A DNA stretch of 47,966 nt, from positions 1-47,966 of the forward strand of contig DCGY01000051.1 of the NCBI GenBank assembly GCA_002314715.1, in the 5' to 3' direction. Source of the stretch: Lachnospiraceae bacterium UBA1766 (GTDB lineage: Bacteria; Bacillota; Clostridia; Lachnospirales; Lachnospiraceae). Positions 44,391 to 47,966 of this stretch are shown here, in pieces (positions within the stretch are counted from its first letter, which is position 1; each line of letters starts with the position of its first letter). Made by a program: the position numbers and the translations under genes. The notes below the pieces were generated by a model. The model ran no database searches and had not been told where the DNA came from. It saw only the letters and a program-made list of their open reading frames with translations.

Positions 44391-45307
44391 TTGTTTTCGC
44401 TCTCTATACGGGTATGGGCGCTGATAATCCAGGGAGCGACCTCCTGCTTGAAGGTGTTGTTGCTGCCAAGCTTGGACACAGATACCTGGATGGTATCGAT
44501 ATCGGTGAAACCGTATTCTTGCAAGGTGGCAGGAAGACTTGCGGCCACCTTGAAATCCAAAGTGTAAATTACCACATCAATGTTGGGATTCACAGAAGTT
44601 AAATAAGCCAATTCCTGATTGGTGCTGGCGGAAGCTACTAAAAATACCAGACGGGGAATCGGGAAGTCCTTCATGCTCTCTGCGTCTACGTGGTCGATGA
44701 TTTTTACGTTGTGTAAATCGAAGTGGGAAACATTATCCTCCAGGGTAGAACGATCCGCCTTGCTGTATTCCACAGCGATAACAGAACCCTCCGGAGCCAG
44801 TAATGCAGTCTCGATTGCAATACTCTCGCCACCGATGACGCAGATATCGTCCTGGGGTGCTACCGCCATCTTATTCAGGATAATTGCACGGATTTCACTG
44901 CCTACATAGTGAATGGAGCCGCGCTGGAAAATATCATTGCTAAGCCCGATTTTCGCAGTGTTACGAGCGTTGGGATTTAAAATCAGCATACCTGCGGAAG
45001 CATTGATGCCTCGGTCAATCATATCTCTTACCGGCTTATGGTAGATTTGTCCACTGGGGTCGGAGCCCTCATTGTACCAAACCTCGCAATCCCCCAGTCC
45101 GGCAGTCCACAGACGATAGAAAATGTCCTGAATACCTGCGTTTGTGAACACCATGGTGGTCTTGTGCGCCTCTACGGTAGGAATTACATTTTTGTTCTTT
45201 TTGGTAATATCGATAATCTTTACATGCTCCAAATCCAGTGTTGTATTCTTGGCATAATACTGCAGCCAGGAAATGATTACTTCATTGGTAAAAATCTGCT
45301 GTTCCAT
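44387..45307 (-). CDS. CbiT/CobL-like protein with degenerate methyltransferase motif
   Basis: 306 residues from the ATG at 45307, chosen because GGGAGA lies 8 nt upstream on the minus strand; the frame extends to 45358 but without a site and over the promoter. The middle (about 140-230) resembles the CbiT-type precorrin decarboxylating methyltransferase: NDIFQRGSIHYVGSEIRAIILNKM, then VIGGESIAIETALLAPEGSVIAVE. In active enzymes the SAM loop is GAGTGSVSIE; here it is shortened to GGESIAIE, so SAM binding is doubtful. The N-terminal 130 residues resemble a tetrapyrrole methylase-type domain only weakly. No cobalamin genes are nearby. Function unknown; the only minus-strand gene in the window. 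Confidence 0.6.
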   Translation of the reverse strand: MEQQIFTNEVIISWLQYYAKNTTLDLEHVKIIDITKKNKNVIPTVEAHKTTMVFTNAGIQDIFYRLWTAGLGDCEVWYNEGSDPSGQIYHKPVRDMIDRGINASAGMLILNPNARNTAKIGLSNDIFQRGSIHYVGSEIRAIILNKMAVAPQDDICVIGGESIAIETALLAPEGSVIAVEYSKADRSTLEDNVSHFDLHNVKIIDHVDAESMKDFPIPRLVFLVASASTNQELAYLTSVNPNIDVVIYTLDFKVAASLPATLQEYGFTDIDTIQVSVSKLGSNNTFKQEVAPWIISAHTRIESENN

Positions 45308-45358
45308 ATGAAAATCTCCCTTATCATTCATTCTAGTGATGCCAAATACCTTATACAT

Positions 45359-45387
45359 ATCTTACCATTTTCAGACTATTTGCACAA
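45359..45387 (-). promoter_or_regulatory. candidate promoter of the CbiT-like gene
   Basis: On the minus strand TTGTGC (45387-45382), 17-bp spacer, TAAGAT (45364-45359), about 50 bp upstream of the ATG at 45307. Divergent from the guaA promoter. Confidence 0.45.
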
Positions 45388-45444
45388 TAAAAAAATCGTT
45401 TGATGCGAAAAAGTGTGGAGAATGGGAAAAGTGCGAAAAATAGC

Positions 45445-45473
45445 TTGTCAACCCATTTTTCCTCACTTATAAT
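45445..45473 (+). promoter_or_regulatory. guaA promoter
   Basis: TTGTCA (45445-45450), 17-bp spacer, perfect TATAAT (45468-45473). Predicted transcription start near 45480 leaves about 50 nt of leader, with AAAGGAGA as the ribosome binding site; no room for a purine riboswitch. Confidence 0.75.
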
Positions 45474-45532
45474 ATTGGTATTGCACTAACTTTTGTGTGC
45501 GGACATATGAAAAATGAAAGGAGAATATTTTC

Positions 45533-47122
45533 ATGGAGAATATACTTTCTCAGGAAAAAGTAATCGTCATCGATTTTGGCGGACAGTACAATCAGCTGGT
45601 TGCCAGACGTGTCAGAGAATGTAATGTTTATTGTGAAATTTATTCCTATAAAACCGATTTAGAACAGATTAAAGCTATGAACCCCAAGGGAATCATCCTT
45701 ACCGGCGGTCCCAACAGCTGTTACGAGGAAGGTGCTCCCACCTACCGTAAAGAGCTGTTTGAGATGGGCGTACCGGTATTGGGTCTTTGCTACGGCGCAC
45801 AGCTTATGAACCATATCCTGGGCGGTAAGGTGGAGAAGGCTCCCGTGCGTGAGTACGGTAAGACCGAGACCTTTATCGACGGAGGCAAGAATAGTCTCTT
45901 TGCAGGTGTAAACGAAAAGACCATCGTATGGATGAGCCATTTCGATTATATCAGCAAGCCTGCGCCCGGATTCGAAGTTTTGGCACATACTGCAGATTGT
46001 CCCGTTGCTGCAGATGCAAATGAAGAGAAGAAATTGTATGCGATTCAGTTCCATCCCGAAGTATTGCACACCCAGGAAGGCAGCAAGATGCTTTACAACT
46101 TCGTAAGAGGTATCTGTGGTTGCAGCGGTACCTGGAGAATGGATTCCTTTGTAGAGAATACGGTTAAGGAAATCCGTGAGAAAGTGGGCGACGGCAAGGT
46201 GCTTTTGGCACTGTCCGGCGGTGTGGATTCCTCCGTGGCAGCAGGACTTTTGTCCAGAGCCATCGGTAAGCAGCTTACCTGTGTATTCGTCGATCACGGC
46301 CTGCTCCGTAAGGACGAAGGAGATGAAGTCGAAGGCGTATTCGGTCCAAACGGTCAGTTCGATCTTAACTTCATCCGCGTCAACGCACAGGAAAGATATT
46401 ACGGCAAACTTGCGGGAGTATCAGAGCCCGAAGCAAAGAGAAAAATTATCGGTGAAGAGTTCATCCGTGTATTTGAAGAAGAAGCAAAGAAGATTGGTGC
46501 GGTGGACTTCCTGGCCCAGGGTACCATTTACCCTGACGTGGTAGAGTCCGGACTTGGCGGCGAATCTGCTGTCATCAAGTCTCACCACAACGTAGGCGGC
46601 TTGCCCGATTTCGTAGATTTCAAGGAAATCATTGAGCCTCTTCGCAACCTGTTTAAGGACGAAGTACGCAAGGCCGGATTAGAACTCGGTATCCCTGAGA
46701 AGCTGGTATTCCGTCAGCCTTTCCCCGGTCCCGGACTCGGTATCCGTATCATCGGTGAAGTGACCGGCGAGAAGGTAAAGATTGTTCAGGATGCGGACTT
46801 CATCTATCGCGAAGAAGTAGATAAGGCAGCAGCAGAGTACAAGAAGGAGAACGGAGTGGAAGCTCCCTGGGTTCCTAACCAGTACTTCGCAGCTCTTACC
46901 AATATGCGTTCCGTAGGTGTTATGGGTGATGAGCGTACTTATGATTATGCAGTCGCTCTTCGTGCGGTTAAGACCATCGACTTCATGACCGCTGAAGCGG
47001 CAGAAATTCCTTTTGCAGTCCTTCAGACTGTAATGAGCAGAATTATCAATGAGGTTCGTGGAGTGAATCGTGTATTTTATGATCTCACCAGCAAACCGCC
47101 CGGAACGATTGAGATGGAGTGA
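45533..47122 (+). CDS. guaA: GMP synthase (glutamine-hydrolysing)
   Basis: 529 residues, normal length. It converts XMP to GMP with ATP and glutamine, the last step of guanine nucleotide synthesis, in the cytoplasm. The class I glutamine amidotransferase domain has Cys86 (GLCYGAQLM), His174 and Glu176 (FHPEVLH). The ATP pyrophosphatase domain has the PP-loop SGGVDSS from Ser228. The C-terminal GMPS dimerisation domain has FRQPFPGPGLGIRI and ends in the conserved KPPGTIEME. All key residues are present. Confidence 0.97.
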   Translation: MENILSQEKVIVIDFGGQYNQLVARRVRECNVYCEIYSYKTDLEQIKAMNPKGIILTGGPNSCYEEGAPTYRKELFEMGVPVLGLCYGAQLMNHILGGKVEKAPVREYGKTETFIDGGKNSLFAGVNEKTIVWMSHFDYISKPAPGFEVLAHTADCPVAADANEEKKLYAIQFHPEVLHTQEGSKMLYNFVRGICGCSGTWRMDSFVENTVKEIREKVGDGKVLLALSGGVDSSVAAGLLSRAIGKQLTCVFVDHGLLRKDEGDEVEGVFGPNGQFDLNFIRVNAQERYYGKLAGVSEPEAKRKIIGEEFIRVFEEEAKKIGAVDFLAQGTIYPDVVESGLGGESAVIKSHHNVGGLPDFVDFKEIIEPLRNLFKDEVRKAGLELGIPEKLVFRQPFPGPGLGIRIIGEVTGEKVKIVQDADFIYREEVDKAAAEYKKENGVEAPWVPNQYFAALTNMRSVGVMGDERTYDYAVALRAVKTIDFMTAEAAEIPFAVLQTVMSRIINEVRGVNRVFYDLTSKPPGTIEME

Positions 47123-47648
47123 CAAAGATGTAAAAGGGCAAAGAAGATTCGTCTAAAGGGCAAGATTCTTTTCCCACCAGACAAATTAATAGCAATTCAA
47201 AAGGCCTTCACAGAGCAGGTTAGGAACGCAGATTCTTGGCACGCTCCGGAAGGTCTTTTACATTGCAAAAATTTCCTGGAGCTCAAAGAATCTTGCCGGA
47301 GGAAACGCAGTGCTTTCGGGGCTTCCAGGGCTAATGGCCCCGCAGCCGACAGGAGACGGACTGGCTGCGGAGAGGATGCTCTTTCGTGGATGGAAGCTGA
47401 ATGTAAGAATGCGGATCGTGGCCGTCGAGTGGAGAAAGAGTTTTGCCCCCATAGAAGAAAAGACTTTGACATATGCAAGTAAGAAGCAATGCAAAATGAA
47501 TTGCAAAAATAAGAGATCACGGTATGTAAAATAAGGGTAAATGAGATGGAATGTGGCATCATATTAGGAAACAAAAATCAAGGTTAACGGAGAATGGAAG
47601 TTTTGGTCAATTGACCTTTGCTAATTACACTGGCAATTAAATAGTAAC
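47123..47648. other. 526-bp gene-free stretch with inverted repeats
   Basis: No convincing gene. Several inverted repeats are visible: AAAAGGCCTTC (from about 47199) against GAAGGTCTTTT (ending about 47260); GATTCTT near 47230 against AAGAATC near 47287; and a perfect 8-bp stem CCGCAGCC (47340-47347) / GGCTGCGG (47363-47370). Base composition between about 47260 and 47460 is richer in GC than the surrounding gaps, and a terminator follows at 47649. It could be a structured RNA, a decayed gene or a dispersed repeat. Confidence 0.4.
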
Positions 47649-47682
47649 AGGGGCCCCTGGTAAATACCGGGAGCCCTATTTT
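47649..47682 (+). terminator. terminator-like hairpin
   Basis: AGGGGCCCCTGG (47649-47660) pairs imperfectly with CCGGGAGCCCT (47667-47677), followed by ATTTT. It is more than 500 bp from guaA, so it may end transcription of the gene-free stretch before it. Confidence 0.5.
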
Positions 47683-47781
47683 AATGATTGGCTTTATTAT
47701 TAGGAGTTTCACCAATGTTTTATTAATAATTTAGTTGGTAAAAGAGAGAAGATCTGTTAATTGTGCTTTCTTAATCAATAG

Positions 47782-47792
47782 AACGCATTGCG
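47782..47792 (+). promoter_or_regulatory. operator-like repeat copy 1 (AACGCATTGCG)
   Basis: Contains the odd-centred palindrome CGCA-T-TGCG and overlaps the -35 box (TTGCGT, 47788-47793) of the XRE gene promoter. Identical to the copy at 47823. Confidence 0.55.
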
Positions 47793-47816
47793 TGATAACG
47801 AGCGATGTGATATTAT
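47788..47816 (+). promoter_or_regulatory. promoter of the XRE regulator gene
   Basis: TTGCGT (47788-47793), 17-bp spacer, TATTAT (47811-47816), 26 bp before the ATG at 47842. Confidence 0.5.
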
Positions 47817-47822
47817 AAATAA

Positions 47823-47833
47823 AACGCATTGCG
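47823..47833 (+). promoter_or_regulatory. operator-like repeat copy 2 (AACGCATTGCG)
   Basis: Exact copy of 47782-47792, 41 bp downstream (about four helical turns), between the predicted transcription start and the GAGG ribosome binding site of the XRE gene. Confidence 0.55.
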
Positions 47834-47841
47834 AGGTAAAT

Positions 47842-47966
47842 ATGGATACAGCGAAAAGAATAAAAGAATTACGGGAAAGCATTAATATGACCAGAAAAGA
47901 GTTTTCAGAACATACAGGAATACCGGTCAGAACTTTAGAAGATTGGGAAGCAGCAAGGCGTAATCC
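47842..47966 (+). CDS. XRE-family helix-turn-helix regulator (3'-truncated by the window)
   Basis: Forty-one codons are visible before the window ends. The protein begins MDTAKRIKELRES and contains the HTH core MTRKEFSEHTGIPVRTLEDWE, typical of small Cro/CI-type regulators common in Lachnospiraceae. GAGG lies 5 bp before the ATG. Repeats flanking its promoter suggest self-regulation. Whether a toxin or other partner follows cannot be seen. Confidence 0.8.
   Translation, partial: MDTAKRIKELRESINMTRKEFSEHTGIPVRTLEDWEAARRN

Noticed and set aside
44387..45307. Cobalamin biosynthesis enzyme
   Set aside because: CbiT-like similarity is partial, the SAM loop is degenerate, and no other cobalamin gene is near.
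45480..45532. Purine riboswitch upstream of guaA
   Set aside because: A good promoter places the transcription start near 45480, leaving only about 50 nt of leader, too short for a purine aptamer plus expression platform.
47197..47574. Minus-strand open frame of 125 codons in the gap after guaA
   Set aside because: Composition is low-complexity and Ser/Arg/Leu-rich, there is no ribosome binding site and no domain, and the region is full of inverted repeats.

Overview
The window looks like a chromosomal segment from a Gram-positive, probably spore-forming gut or rumen Clostridium-type bacterium of the Lachnospiraceae kind. This rests on moderate GC, strong AGGAGG-type ribosome binding sites, lipoboxes instead of an outer membrane, a PdaA-like spore-cortex deacetylase, and a family-typical mix of CUT1 sugar importers, GH43/GH39 enzymes, an Rpn-type nuclease and an XRE regulator. 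No rRNA, tRNA or CRISPR array was seen. Almost everything reads on the plus strand; only one gene (44387-45307) is on the minus strand.

Layout. (1) 3-797: 5'-truncated Rpn-family nuclease, with a possible mobile-element end behind it. (2) 924-10407: a hemicellulose (xylan/arabinoxylan-type) block. It holds an extracellular GH43 lipoprotein, a cytoplasmic GH39-GH43 fusion, a Gfo/Idh/MocA oxidoreductase, a GH43 with C-terminal domain, and a GH95 enzyme, closed by a terminator at 10429. (3) 10578-18290: a MacAB-like export operon with two lipoprotein adaptors (the second internally duplicated), a large FtsX-type permease and two ATPases, one carrying a C-terminal AbrB-like domain. (4) 18310-23420: two exporter-type ABC half-transporters, each with an N-terminal domain and zinc ribbon, flanking a DUF1854 protein. 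(5) 23710-36837: a nine-gene locus with a very large membrane-anchored solute-binding protein, a CUT1 permease pair, an NHL-propeller membrane protein, a YIP1 protein, a DUF5696 protein, a second CUT1 permease pair and a second solute-binding lipoprotein, with no ATPase of its own. (6) 36986-45307: subtilisin-like protease, zinc-ribbon membrane protein with two partners, GAF/HD-GYP protein, PdaA-like deacetylase, and a CbiT-like protein on the minus strand. (7) guaA, a roughly 520-bp gene-free structured stretch, and the start of an XRE regulator with a repeated operator-like motif.

Working together (inference): the surface GH43 trims a decorated xylan; oligosaccharides enter through CUT1-type importers, perhaps those of region 5 using a shared MsmK-type ATPase encoded elsewhere; the cytoplasmic GH39-GH43, GH43 and GH95 enzymes finish the job. 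Region 5 is the best candidate for an undescribed system: two importer permease pairs packaged with four accessory proteins of unknown role (carbohydrate-binding-like modules, propeller, YIP1, DUF5696). Regions 3 and 4 also have unusual architecture. All assignments come from reading motifs and architecture by eye; no database search was run.
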